64,000 bases of DNA from Oscillatoria acuminata PCC 6304 (GTDB lineage: Bacteria > Cyanobacteriota > Cyanobacteriia > Cyanobacteriales > Laspinemataceae). Where the stretch lies: contig NC_019693.1 of NCBI RefSeq assembly GCF_000317105.1, positions 7,296,501 through 7,360,500 on the forward strand, given 5' to 3'. Positions 1-8,973 of the stretch are shown piece by piece (the stretch's first letter is position 1; every line of letters begins with the position of its first letter). Both the position numbers and the translations under genes were made by a program. The notes below the pieces were generated by a model. That model saw only the letters and a program-made list of their open reading frames with translations. It was not told where the DNA came from and ran no database searches.

Positions 1-2078
1 AAAGCCGGATTCAAATACAACAATTCCCGGGTTTGCGCCGAAGCGGACCAGACCACATCATTCAGGGACCCCAAAATGCTCTCCAAACGCTCCTCACTCT
101 GTCTGAGGGCCGACTCTACCTCCTGACGACGGGCAATCTCCCCTTGCAATTGTCCAATTAACTCTCGCAGTTCAGCCGTTTGCACTTGCACCCGCTGTTC
201 CAACTCTTGATTAATCTGTTGCAGCGCCGCTTCCGCTTCCTTTCTCCCCGTGATATCCCGATCAATTCCCCGATACCCGACTAATTTCCCCATCTCATCA
301 AAAATTGGTACACCACTGCTTTCTAACACCACCACAGTGCCCTGTTTATGCAAATTAACCCGTTCCTTGCAGCTAAAGGGTTGCGGGTGAGTCGCCAGTT
401 GCTTCACCCAGCGCCGTTCTTCCTCCGCCCATTCTGGAACAATCCAGGCATCCAGCCGTTTCCCGATCGCCTCGGAGGGTTCATACCCTAAAATCTCTCC
501 AATTCTGGGACTGCTATAGGTGTATCTCCCTGCCGCATCCATCTCCCAAACCCAATCCGTCGTCGTTTCCACTAACTGCCGATACCGCTGTTCACTCTCC
601 CATCTTGCCGCTTCTGCCGCTTTGCGACGGGTAATATCAGTGGTAATCCCGGCAATCCGGTAGAGTTCTCCCCGATTGTTATAAACCGGAAACCCTCGCG
701 AATGTACCCAACGCCAGGTACCATCAGGTTGCACAATCCGATTTTCCAGTTCCCCGGAAGCCAGAACCTGCTCGGGCCAATTTTCCCAAGTCGGGTCCCC
801 CTCTTCCCAATAAAAACTCTCTTGCAAGATAGTCAAATAATTCCGCGATTCCCCGGCATCCTTGCTCTCTAATTGCTCTCGGGAAATGCCCCACACCTTC
901 TCAAAGGCCGGACTCATATAAATCAACTGTTTCAGGTCACTCGAAACCAGCCAAAAGACTTGCTCAATCGTTTCTGCAAGCTGACGGAATCGTTCCTCAC
1001 TAAATTGCAATAATTTTTGAGCCAGTTGCCCATGAAAAATTTCGGCTTGCTGCTGTTCTAATGCTTGTTGTAAGGCGACAGTAGAAAAGGCGATCGCCTC
1101 TGGAACTGTCTCTTGTCGGTTCCTGGGGAGTTGAGAATCACCGAGTGATACCGAAGTTTGGGTCCGCAGTCGGTTGGTCCTCGGTTTCTTATTCCCTTGC
1201 ACTACTGGATTGGCATCGGAATTAGGACTTCCTCTCCACCCTTGCAGAATCTCAGTGGGAGTCACAATTCCGACTAATTCCTGGGTGGCAGTGACAATCA
1301 CCCAATGCCGGACCCAAGCATCCTGCATTTGATGATGAATCTGAGCGAGGGAATGGTTAGGATTTCCAAATAACAAGGGTTGACTCATCACCTGAGATGC
1401 CGGAGTATTTGCCAAGTCTAATCCCAAGGCATAGTATTGGACAATATCTCTGGGGGTGATGATGCCAATGGGATAGAAGGGATTCAATCCTCCAGGGAGG
1501 ATGGATTCCTGGCTGGATTTTTCTTCCCGACTTTGACCGATCACCACGCCACTCCTACCTGGGGTTGCCATCTGTGCAATCACTTCTAAAATGGAGGCCG
1601 TTGGGGAAGCTGTGGCGATCGCCTGACTCATTCCTTCCTGTGCGAGTCGGTGTTCCCTCAACTCCCTCGGTTGTAACCCTCGTTGCAGACTATCATGGGT
1701 GACAACGCCGAGTAGTTTTCCTTGACTATCCTGGATTGGCAAATGCCGAATTTGATGCGCTTCCATATAGCAAAAGAGGGAAAACGAATCTATCTGATCG
1801 GTAACTTGGAGCGGGATGATAGATTGGGTCAGCACTTCGGAAAGGGGGCGGGATTCTTCCCAGAGTCCAGCAGCAGCCAGGGTGACTAAATCTCCCTCCG
1901 TAAAGAGGCCATAACCTGTTTCCGGTTGATGAGGGAGAGACTGTTCGAGGACTAAAACATAGCTGGATCTAGCTCGGTTCATCAGGGCGATCGCCCTTTT
2001 TAAGGGGAGATTGGGGGCAACCTTTAACGGGTGGTATTCGAGGCTTTGATTCAATCGGAAGTTTAGGCGATCGCTCAT
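1..2078 (-). CDS. CBS-PAS multidomain sensor protein (partial, runs off window start)
   Basis: The frame is open from ATG at 2078 to base 1, so the C-terminal output domain lies outside the window. The N-terminal ~265 residues hold four CBS-like modules (hydrophobic strands ending in GLFTEGDLV, LLGVVTHDSL, IGIITPRDIV and LVGIVTPTEI), which in this family sense adenine nucleotides. Three PAS domains follow, at about 320-440, 450-565 and from 640 on. The first two end in typical PAC motifs (GITTDITRRKAAE, GIDRDITGRKEAE), and the third is cut at LLYLNPAF. A coiled coil (LQQINQELEQRVQVQ) joins PAS2 and PAS3. The ATG gives MSDRLNF. There is no membrane segment, so it is probably a cytosolic sensor. 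The output is likely a histidine kinase or a GGDEF/EAL module, by analogy with relatives. Confidence 0.85.
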   Translation of the reverse strand, partial: MSDRLNFRLNQSLEYHPLKVAPNLPLKRAIALMNRARSSYVLVLEQSLPHQPETGYGLFTEGDLVTLAAAGLWEESRPLSEVLTQSIIPLQVTDQIDSFSLFCYMEAHQIRHLPIQDSQGKLLGVVTHDSLQRGLQPRELREHRLAQEGMSQAIATASPTASILEVIAQMATPGRSGVVIGQSREEKSSQESILPGGLNPFYPIGIITPRDIVQYYALGLDLANTPASQVMSQPLLFGNPNHSLAQIHHQMQDAWVRHWVIVTATQELVGIVTPTEILQGWRGSPNSDANPVVQGNKKPRTNRLRTQTSVSLGDSQLPRNRQETVPEAIAFSTVALQQALEQQQAEIFHGQLAQKLLQFSEERFRQLAETIEQVFWLVSSDLKQLIYMSPAFEKVWGISREQLESKDAGESRNYLTILQESFYWEEGDPTWENWPEQVLASGELENRIVQPDGTWRWVHSRGFPVYNNRGELYRIAGITTDITRRKAAEAARWESEQRYRQLVETTTDWVWEMDAAGRYTYSSPRIGEILGYEPSEAIGKRLDAWIVPEWAEEERRWVKQLATHPQPFSCKERVNLHKQGTVVVLESSGVPIFDEMGKLVGYRGIDRDITGRKEAEAALQQINQELEQRVQVQTAELRELIGQLQGEIARRQEVESALRQSEERLESILGSLNDVVWSASAQTRELLYLNPA

Positions 2079-2558
2079 CTTTAGGAAATTTTGCAAACTT
2101 GGTTTGTTTTAGAGCAGGGGCGATGGGAGACTTCAGCACAGAGGTGAGCAAAATAACGGGTTTTTACTCTCTATCCTGACCCCTAGGGTTTTTAACCGTC
2201 TCTCTCCATCCCAGTTAATCCTATTCTTGAGGTTCTATCTATCAATCTGTGGGGGGAAAATCTCATTCGGGTTGCGATCGCCAGGGTGACCCCGCTCCTT
2301 TTGCTCCCAGTTACCGATTCATACCCCATCCGGTTATCTCAAAGCGGTTTTCTCTTAATACCCGCCCTTTCCGAGCCTCTGTCCACAAACGCCCCACTTC
2401 TTGAGTCGGCTGAAGTTTTTGCTGCTGCGTTATCTCTGTTATCTCTATTATCTCTATATCTGTAGGCATCAAAACCCTTGCTCTCCCACCCATTGACCGT
2501 GGGTTCTCCAAATCAGCGGAAGTTCTGGGGGACAAATCGCCGCCTCTGTGCTGCCGCG
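2079..2558. other. intergenic region, no convincing gene
   Basis: This gap of 480 bases separates two minus-strand signalling genes. It contains a pyrimidine-rich microsatellite-like stretch of TATCTCTR units (about 2430-2462) and scattered short runs. A minus-strand reading frame at 2311-2469 (52 codons from MPTDIEI, ending TGWGMNR) has an AAGGG sequence upstream. It overlaps the microsatellite and matches no family I recognise, so it is not called as a gene. Confidence 0.5.
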
Positions 2559-4391
2559 CTAATCCTTGAAATGGCTTGTCCGGTGAGATTGACGCTCCAA
2601 CTGCTTATCTTCTTGGAGCATTCGTTTAAAGTCCTCTGCTTTCACGGGGCGACTAAAGAAATAACCCTGAATGTTATCGCATTGATTTTCATACAAAACC
2701 GCCAACTCTTCCCGGGTTTCCACCCCTTCTGCAATCACTTTTAAATTTAAAGAATGAGCCATTTGAATAATTGCTTTCGTCAAAGCAGCATTAGTTGGAT
2801 TGGTATTGATACCCTGCACAAAACAGCGGTCTATTTTCAATAAATCAAACGGAAATTGCTGCAAATAACTTAAAGAAGAATATCCCGTCCCAAAATCATC
2901 TAAGGAGATTTTCACACCCATTGCTTTTAATTCATTCAACTTAGCAATGGTTGAATCCACATTTTGAACCAAAATACTTTCGGTAAGTTCTAATTCTAAA
3001 TAGCTGGGGTTAAGTCCACTTTCATATAAAATCCGCACTAACCGTTCGCTCAGATCCAATTGATTAAACTGCCGAAAGGATAGATTAACCGCCACTCGTA
3101 CCGGCGGCAACCCTTCAGCTTGCCAGGATTTAGTTTGGTTGCAAGCCGTTTGGAGTACCCATTCCCCGATCGGAGCAATTAAGCCGGTTTGCTCTGCTAA
3201 GGGGATAAATTTAACCGGAGAAATCATTCCCCGTTGAGGATGGTGCCACCGCAGTAAGGCTTCCGCGCCCACAATTCGTCCATTTTTTAGCCCAACAATG
3301 GGCTGATAATACAGTTGCAATTCTTGCCGTTCCACGGCATAGCGCAGGCTGGTTTCCAGGCAAAGGTCATCGAGGGATTCGCTTTGCAAGGTGGGGGTAT
3401 AAGATCGATATTGATTGCCACCCAGTTGCTTGGCATAAGACATCGCCACCCCGGCATTTTTCATCAAGGCGTCTACTGCTTTCCCGTCTTGGGGATAAGT
3501 GCTAATGCCGATGCTGGCGGTGATAAAAATTTCCCGGTTTTCTAAGCAAAACGGTTGAGTGAGGCGGTCCAAAATAGGTTGAGCGATCGCCTCTGATGAC
3601 GGTTTAGGGGTGTTGTTCGAGGAAAAGTCCCGAGAGTCGGAGAGAGTCGGGCGATCGCCGTTGTGGGCACCTGACGCCAAAACAATCACAAATTGGTCCG
3701 TATGCAGTCGCGCTAGAATATCTCCTGGACGAACACATTGGCTCAATTTCTGGGCGACTTCCATCAGGAGGCGATCGCCAAAGTCATGGCCGAGACTCTG
3801 ATTGATCCGCTTAAATCGGTCTAACCCAATTAATAAAATCCAGATACAGCCGCCTTCTGGATGGGTGCGATCGCGCAAGGGTTCAAACTGCTCTCGGACT
3901 AACAGTTGATTCGGCAAATTCGTTAAATGATCATAATAGATTGACTCAGGGCGCTCCGGCTGCACTTCCGGCACTGGGACCACTGCACGCCTTGACTCCC
4001 GAGTGTAACCCTGATATAAAGCATCATGTTTAATCAGCCTCGCCTCGATCGCCCCTAACAACTCTTTGCGCCGAAACGGTTTCGTCAAATAATCATCCGC
4101 TCCCAAATTCATCCCTTGGCGGATGTCCGTTTTATCCCCTTTTGCCGTTAAAAAAATAAACGGAATCGTTGCCGTCACCGGATTATTCCGCAGGGCCGCC
4201 AGTACCCCATACCCATCCAGTTCTGGCATCATCACATCGCACAAAATCAGGTCGGGAAGGTGTTCCTCTGCCAATTGGACGCCGATACCTCCATTGGATG
4301 CTCCAATCACCCTGAAATCTACCGTATCTAGAATTTCGACAATGTTGTTACGGACTAACTCTTCGTCCTCAATCACTAAAATTTTTTTCAT
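2559..4391 (-). CDS. response regulator with degenerate GGDEF and intact EAL domain (c-di-GMP phosphodiesterase)
   Basis: 610 residues in the order REC (1-120), GGDEF (~150-330) and EAL (~345-595). REC has the acidic pair E8/D9, phospho-acceptor D52 (LILCDVMMP) and the conserved Lys in DDYLTKPF. The GGDEF signature is degenerate (RLHTDQF instead of RxGGDEF), so cyclase activity is unlikely; such domains often act as GTP sensors in family members. The EAL part keeps the catalytic set: GAEALLRW, NLSFRQF, ELTES, DDFGTGYSS, KID, AEGVET and GYFFSRP. The likely role is phosphorylation-controlled hydrolysis of cyclic di-GMP in the cytosol. The next gene upstream (4564-5289) has a near-identical REC domain, so both may receive phosphate from one kinase. 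Confidence 0.92.
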   Translation of the reverse strand: MKKILVIEDEELVRNNIVEILDTVDFRVIGASNGGIGVQLAEEHLPDLILCDVMMPELDGYGVLAALRNNPVTATIPFIFLTAKGDKTDIRQGMNLGADDYLTKPFRRKELLGAIEARLIKHDALYQGYTRESRRAVVPVPEVQPERPESIYYDHLTNLPNQLLVREQFEPLRDRTHPEGGCIWILLIGLDRFKRINQSLGHDFGDRLLMEVAQKLSQCVRPGDILARLHTDQFVIVLASGAHNGDRPTLSDSRDFSSNNTPKPSSEAIAQPILDRLTQPFCLENREIFITASIGISTYPQDGKAVDALMKNAGVAMSYAKQLGGNQYRSYTPTLQSESLDDLCLETSLRYAVERQELQLYYQPIVGLKNGRIVGAEALLRWHHPQRGMISPVKFIPLAEQTGLIAPIGEWVLQTACNQTKSWQAEGLPPVRVAVNLSFRQFNQLDLSERLVRILYESGLNPSYLELELTESILVQNVDSTIAKLNELKAMGVKISLDDFGTGYSSLSYLQQFPFDLLKIDRCFVQGINTNPTNAALTKAIIQMAHSLNLKVIAEGVETREELAVLYENQCDNIQGYFFSRPVKAEDFKRMLQEDKQLERQSHRTSHFKD

Positions 4392-4563
4392 AACCCCTTC
4401 AGTAGAGCTTTCACATCCTGTATTTTGGGAGAGTCTTGGTTTGCTACCCGGTGGTTAGAGTTGAAACAATACCGCTGATTCTGGTGATTAGATTTTCCCA
4501 GATTTTGGAGCAAAATTCTCCCTTTAGGCTAATTGAGTCCTGATGGCTCCGTTCAGAGCGGCG

Positions 4564-5289
4564 TTAGTAGCGTTTATTTGGAGGGTTTTCTAAATTGCCT
4601 CCCAAAAGGTTGAACTTCCGTAACAGCGTAAAATTATCCGCAGTCAACAAGTCTTGCAACTCGGATACTTGATTGATCAAGTGAATTTCTCGCTCGAATT
4701 CTTCCTGTAAAATTTCCAGATACCGTTCTGTAGAGGTTCCCTGGGGTGTATTCTTCAGCATATGAATGGCCAAATTAATCTTGGAAAGCGGATTTCGTAA
4801 ATCTTCCACTAACTTCTTCAACAAGCCATCTTTGGTGTGGCTGAGTTCTTCTAGCTCATACATTTTAGCCTGCAATCCTTCCGCTCTTTGGCGCTCCGTT
4901 GCATACTGCTGCATCACTGCTGCTTGCTTATTTAGCCTGGTATTAATCGCTTCTAACAAATCTTTCCGGCGGAACGGTTTGGTGATATAATCATCTGCTC
5001 CTAAATTCATGCCTTGGCGCAAATCTGCATGATCAGCTTTAGCCGTCAGAAAAATAAACGGGATCGTTGCAGTCGGAGGTGACTCTCGCAATTGACTTAA
5101 CACCCCATGCCCATCCAATCCAGGCATCATCACATCGCACAGGATCAAATCTGGGAGATATTTTTGAGCTTGGGCAATACCCGCGAGTCCATTTTCAGCA
5201 CCGATCGCCTTAAATCCCCCTCCTTCAAGGATTTCCAAGATATTGGTCAAGACGGCTTGTTCATCTTCAATCACCAAAATGGTCTTCAT
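4564..5289 (-). CDS. response regulator with pseudo-HisKA dimerisation domain
   Basis: 241 residues. REC occupies ~1-120 with D52 as phospho-acceptor (LILCDVMMP) and the switch Lys in DDYITKPF; it closely resembles the REC of the downstream EAL protein. A coiled coil (~125-150) follows, then a segment that reads like the HisKA H-box, VEDLRNPLSKINLAIHML. The phospho-histidine position (SHELRTPL in true kinases) is Glu here. No HATPase domain follows, and the gene ends after a short tail. It probably acts by dimerisation or binding rather than catalysis. The 172-base gap to the EAL gene on the same strand suggests possible cotranscription. Confidence 0.85.
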   Translation of the reverse strand: MKTILVIEDEQAVLTNILEILEGGGFKAIGAENGLAGIAQAQKYLPDLILCDVMMPGLDGHGVLSQLRESPPTATIPFIFLTAKADHADLRQGMNLGADDYITKPFRRKDLLEAINTRLNKQAAVMQQYATERQRAEGLQAKMYELEELSHTKDGLLKKLVEDLRNPLSKINLAIHMLKNTPQGTSTERYLEILQEEFEREIHLINQVSELQDLLTADNFTLLRKFNLLGGNLENPPNKRY

Positions 5290-5845
5290 CAGTTCTGCTC
5301 CTCTTGCTTACTCTTTCCATGATGATAAATGGTGTTCCTCATTTAGGCTTCACTAGACCTCTAGCTTCAATTCCCATCCCCCCTTAATCCGGGGGGTAGG
5401 GATATTTTTATAATTTTGCAAGAAGTCTACTATTTACTGTAAACCGGATGAGTTAAATTGGACCAAGTTAATTGGACCTTTTTTCCCCGTCTATGACGGA
5501 ATCACTTCACCTGAGTGCCACTATTGCATTCCCTATCCCCTCTTTTTGTAAAGTTTCGGATAATTTTAATCCGAACTTTTTATTCTTTTCACTAATCCAA
5601 CTCTTTTCAGGTCCACCCTGATTTTTCTTTGTAAAACTGGGGTTACTTATTAATGACAATATCCTAATTTTAAAATTTTGTTAATTATTTCATTCGTCTC
5701 TAAATAGGGGTAACAATTTTTATTAAAAAACGGCAAATTAAAAAACTATAAGAGCTTGTTCTAACCTTTTAACATTCAGCATTTCTACCATAGAATGCCA
5801 TTTTTTATAATTTAAGCTAATTTAATGCTTTGTCTTTTTATCAAC

Positions 5846-5954
5846 GGGAGCATCTCAATTTGGCAAAGAGACCTAACCCCCCAGCCCCCTTCCCTAAGAG
5901 GGAAGGGGGAGCAAGAGGTATAAATTCCCCTTTAGGCAAAATTGAGATGCTCCC
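5846..5954. mobile_element. MITE-like element with perfect 16-bp terminal inverted repeats and 10-bp target duplication
   Basis: The 109-bp element starts with GGGAGCATCTCAATTT (5846-5861) and ends with its exact complement AAATTGAGATGCTCCC (5939-5954). It is flanked by the direct repeat TTTTATCAAC at 5836-5845 and 5955-5964, as expected for a target-site duplication. The interior holds a GC-rich hairpin (CCCCCTTCCCT ... AGGGAAGGGGG). It has no coding capacity, so a transposase would have to act in trans. I cannot assign it to an IS family. Confidence 0.8.
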
Positions 5955-6060
5955 TTTTATCAACTTTATCTGTAAATTAACTATAAATTTTTAAGATAAA
6001 TTAGCAAGTTCATCCAATATTTAACAAGAAAAACACAAGGGTTTTATAGCCTAAAAAAAG

Positions 6061-6177
6061 GGGATCATCTCAATTCCCCCCTGCCAGGAAAGAGTAAAAT
6101 TTACGTCTTTCTCCCCCTTCCCTCTTAGGGAAGGGGGCCGGGGGGTTAGGTCTCTTGAAAAAATTAAAACTCCCCCA
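6061..6177 (-). mobile_element. degenerate second copy of the MITE-like element, opposite orientation
   Basis: Read on the minus strand, 6111-6157 repeats the interior of the 5846-5954 element almost base for base (AAGAGACCTAACCCCCC, then the CCCTTCCCT/AGGGAAGGG hairpin). One end retains a close match to the terminal repeat (GGGATCATCTCAATT at 6061). The other end is eroded (AATTAAAACTCCCC). No clear target duplication remains, which suggests an older insertion. Confidence 0.6.
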
Positions 6178-6422
6178 GAAAAAGTGACTAAAATTCTTGC
6201 CGCAAGTCTAAAAAGTCCTCCTGAGATCGGCGGCTTAAAAGGATCGATCATCGAATACAACCAAGAGGTTTACTTTCTTAGCCCACAAGTTGTCAAAAAC
6301 CCCAGTTTCTAACGTCTGCCCTAGTGATTGTAGATTAAGGAACGGGTACAGAAGCCTCCAATTGGAGGACTAACCTCCGACTACCGGGATGGGTACGGAG
6401 TCAGTCTTCAAAGCAGTTTTCC

Positions 6423-7979
6423 CTAGGCGATCGCCCCATTTCTACGGGGGTCACCGGCTGCCTCTATCTCCCCATCTGCTCTCATTCTAACCCCATTCAC
6501 CCCTCCAAAAAACATATTTTTTTCCTCCCATATTACCACCTCTTGGGTCTGCTTCGGCATCAGAGTGGATAAAGATTCTGCTTCCGATCTCTCAAACCCC
6601 GGTTCCAAATGAAACACCCCATTTTCCCAATGAACCCGAGGAGAATTGATCGCCGTTGCCAGATCCATCTTAAAATCAATTGCATTAGAAATCACTTGTA
6701 AAATAGCCGTTCTAATCCGATTAGACCCGCCCGAACCCAGGACAATTTCGGGGCGATTCTCTTTCAAAACCATTGTCGGGGCCATCATCGAAGAAAGACG
6801 TCTATTTTCCGGCCATTGATGAAATCCCGTGGGGTTTAAATCTGCTTCTCCCAGCATATTATTCACCATAATTCCCGTTCCCGGAATGATGTAGGAAGAC
6901 CCTTCCCCATTAGATGTGGTAACACTGGCTGCATTCCCTTCCCGATCCATAATACTAATATGAGTCGTACTCCCCAATCGATTACAATCCGCCTGAAAGA
7001 TGCTGAGATACTCAGCGCAATGTTCCGGGGATAAAAACTCCTGGGCAAAATCGGGAATATAGAGATTTTCATCATAGCCATTGCTGCGAGCTAGATTGGT
7101 TAAGCGCATGACATCGGCTAAGTGCTGTAAATGGCGACAACTTCCAAAGCGTAACCCTTGAAAATCAACTGATTCTAATAACTTTAAGGCAAAGGCAATT
7201 AGCACCCCCCCAGAACTCGGAGGAGGATTCGTCAGAAAGGTTTCATCCCGATATTCAGTGATTAAGGGTGTTCTTTCAATCACCTGATACTCGCTTAAAT
7301 CTTCCCGAGTTAAGTACCCGCCCTGCTCTTGACAATCTTTAACGAGTTGTGCTGCGATCGCCCCTTGATAAAACTCCTCAATTCCCGCCTCTGCTAAATA
7401 CGCTAAAGTCGCTCCCAAATCTTTCAAGTAAAGTGTATCCCCCGCTTCCAAGCCGGTTCCCTGGGGAGCATAACTCTGTTTTCCTGCCGGGGAGGCGGTT
7501 AAAATTGGATTGAGAATTTCCAATAAATAGGCTTGAAAAGAATTAAGAACCACCCCCTCATTGGCATAATGAATCGCCGGTTCAACCACCACCTTAAAAG
7601 GTAACCGTCCTAACTTTTTGTGAACGGCTAAGACCCCGGCGAGGTTACCGGGCACTCCCATCGAAGCCAAGCCAATATGAAACTCCTGCACTGCGCCGCC
7701 AAAATCAACGGGAACGGGATAGAAATCTAATTCCTGAGCCTTGCGTTTAAAACGAGGAGTTTGGACAAAAAAATCAAACAGGAGATTGCGATCGCGCGTA
7801 TGGGCGAGGAGAAAACCCCCACCGGCTGCCGAAGTCAGGCCAGGTTCAGCCACGAAAGATGCTAACATAGCCGCAACCGCCCCATCAAAAGCGTTGCCAC
7901 CCAATCGCAACATTTCAATTCCGGCTTCGGCGGTACAGGGGTGTCCGGCGGCAATCATTCCTGGGGTAAATTGGCTCAT
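6423..7979 (-). CDS. ggt: gamma-glutamyltransferase (gamma-glutamyltranspeptidase family, Ntn hydrolase)
   Basis: 518 residues of the autoprocessing GGT fold. T338 in GSTTHISIMD aligns with the catalytic N-terminal Thr of the small subunit. Other hallmarks are GGNAFDGAVAA, GVPGNLAG, PPPSSGGVL near 255 and the GSGGSNRI loop. The enzyme cleaves gamma-glutamyl bonds, for example of glutathione. It is about 50 residues shorter than typical bacterial GGTs and has no N-terminal signal peptide (MSQFTPGMIAAGHP), so a cytosolic location or a related acylase-type role is possible. The ATG at 7979 lacks an obvious ribosome binding site. It is transcribed away from the three-gene cluster that starts at 8112. 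Confidence 0.9.
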   Translation of the reverse strand: MSQFTPGMIAAGHPCTAEAGIEMLRLGGNAFDGAVAAMLASFVAEPGLTSAAGGGFLLAHTRDRNLLFDFFVQTPRFKRKAQELDFYPVPVDFGGAVQEFHIGLASMGVPGNLAGVLAVHKKLGRLPFKVVVEPAIHYANEGVVLNSFQAYLLEILNPILTASPAGKQSYAPQGTGLEAGDTLYLKDLGATLAYLAEAGIEEFYQGAIAAQLVKDCQEQGGYLTREDLSEYQVIERTPLITEYRDETFLTNPPPSSGGVLIAFALKLLESVDFQGLRFGSCRHLQHLADVMRLTNLARSNGYDENLYIPDFAQEFLSPEHCAEYLSIFQADCNRLGSTTHISIMDREGNAASVTTSNGEGSSYIIPGTGIMVNNMLGEADLNPTGFHQWPENRRLSSMMAPTMVLKENRPEIVLGSGGSNRIRTAILQVISNAIDFKMDLATAINSPRVHWENGVFHLEPGFERSEAESLSTLMPKQTQEVVIWEEKNMFFGGVNGVRMRADGEIEAAGDPRRNGAIA

Positions 7980-8111
7980 TAAAACGGTTAAATTGCGATC
8001 GCAATGATGAGAGTTTAGACCCTAGCAATCATAGCAAAAATATTGATAAACTCAGGAAGCTAGTCAGATGATCTTCAAATCACCTCGGACTCGACTCGGA
8101 GACCCCAAAAG

Positions 8112-8450
8112 ATGCTAATCGCAGTCATCATCATCAACGTGATCTTATCTCTAGTCTTCTTCTTCGTTGCCTGGAGACTGTGGAAACTCAAACAGACGAT
8201 GAACCAGGTTACCCAATCGATCCTGAATGCCGATCGCGTCACCTACGATGTCCTCCATGCCACCCCAGCGGCATTAGCCCAAGGAGAACTCGGGACCCGC
8301 AACCTGCGAACCCAATATCAGCAAGTCGAGTTACAACTGTTGCGCTTGCGACAGATCGTGCAACTGCTGAGTTTAGGACAAACCACCTGGGTGCGTCGGT
8401 CCATCCTCCAGCGGCGACTCCGAACGCAAAAGTTCTCCAAGAGATTATAA
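8112..8450 (+). CDS. small membrane-anchored protein of unknown function
   Basis: 112 residues. An N-terminal transmembrane helix (IAVIIINVILSLVFFFVAW, ~3-22) precedes a basic, helical cytosolic part rich in Gln, Leu and Arg. It ends in a strongly cationic tail (RRSILQRRLRTQKFSKRL). I do not recognise a named domain. It is the first of three codirectional genes (8112, 8562, 8974), each with one N-terminal membrane helix followed by an amphipathic region. That suggests a membrane-associated set, possibly cotranscribed. Confidence 0.75.
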   Translation: MLIAVIIINVILSLVFFFVAWRLWKLKQTMNQVTQSILNADRVTYDVLHATPAALAQGELGTRNLRTQYQQVELQLLRLRQIVQLLSLGQTTWVRRSILQRRLRTQKFSKRL

Positions 8451-8561
8451 ACATACCCCTAAAGATAGAAATAACAGCACCCAGACCTGCAAGTTGAGTC
8501 AGCCGCTGATTATTCCTGCAAAAGCCACCTAGAATGTCAATAAGGTTAGAAACTCACTAAA

Positions 8562-8903
8562 ATGGGCAAGAATCGTTCGGTAATTTTTATGGGCGGAATG
8601 CTCCTCGGAGCAGCGATCGGGACCCTCAGCGGCTTGCTGGTGGCCCCCCAAACCTCACGCCAGACTCGGCGCATCTTGAAAAAATCGGCCCAAGCGCTGC
8701 CAGAAATTGCAGAAGATGTCTCCAGCAGCGTGCAGATCCAAGCCGATCGCCTCTCTGCATCTGCCTTAAAAAATTGGGATGAAACCCTCGATCGCCTCCG
8801 AGATGCGATCGCCGCAGGGATTGAAGCCACCCAACAAGAGCGGGAAATCCTGACTAAACCGGAAGTCGAGGTATCCTCCGAGGCGAGCGATCGTCAGCCG
8901 TAA
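8562..8903 (+). CDS. YtxH domain-containing protein
   Basis: 113 residues. The N-terminal glycine-rich hydrophobic helix (VIFMGGMLLGAAIGTLSGLLVAP) followed by QTSRQTRRILKKSAQ is the YtxH pattern. A long amphipathic helical region and an acidic tail follow. Family members are small membrane-associated proteins, sometimes linked to stress; their biochemical role is unknown. The start codon ATG at 8562 gives MGKNRSV. It lies 111 bases after the previous gene and 70 before the next, on the same strand. Confidence 0.85.
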   Translation: MGKNRSVIFMGGMLLGAAIGTLSGLLVAPQTSRQTRRILKKSAQALPEIAEDVSSSVQIQADRLSASALKNWDETLDRLRDAIAAGIEATQQEREILTKPEVEVSSEASDRQP

Positions 8904-8973
8904 TGTTGGCCCAAACAAGCCCCATTCTTGATTCTAGCCACCCCTGAATCCTTCCTCGTAAAACCCGCGACTT

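Larger units (their letters stand above)
5290..6422. other. AT-rich intergenic region containing two small repeat elements
   Basis: 1.1 kb without a supportable gene. It is markedly more AT-rich than its surroundings, especially 5400-5840 and 5955-6060. The only structured content I see is the MITE-like element at 5846-5954 and its inverted degenerate copy at 6061-6177. Minus-strand reading frames here run through those repeats and are artefacts. Confidence 0.7.

Noticed and set aside
2311-2535. 74-codon minus-strand reading frame between two signalling genes
   Set aside because: It runs through a TATCTCT microsatellite and has no recognisable domain. A shorter start at 2469 is possible but unsupported.
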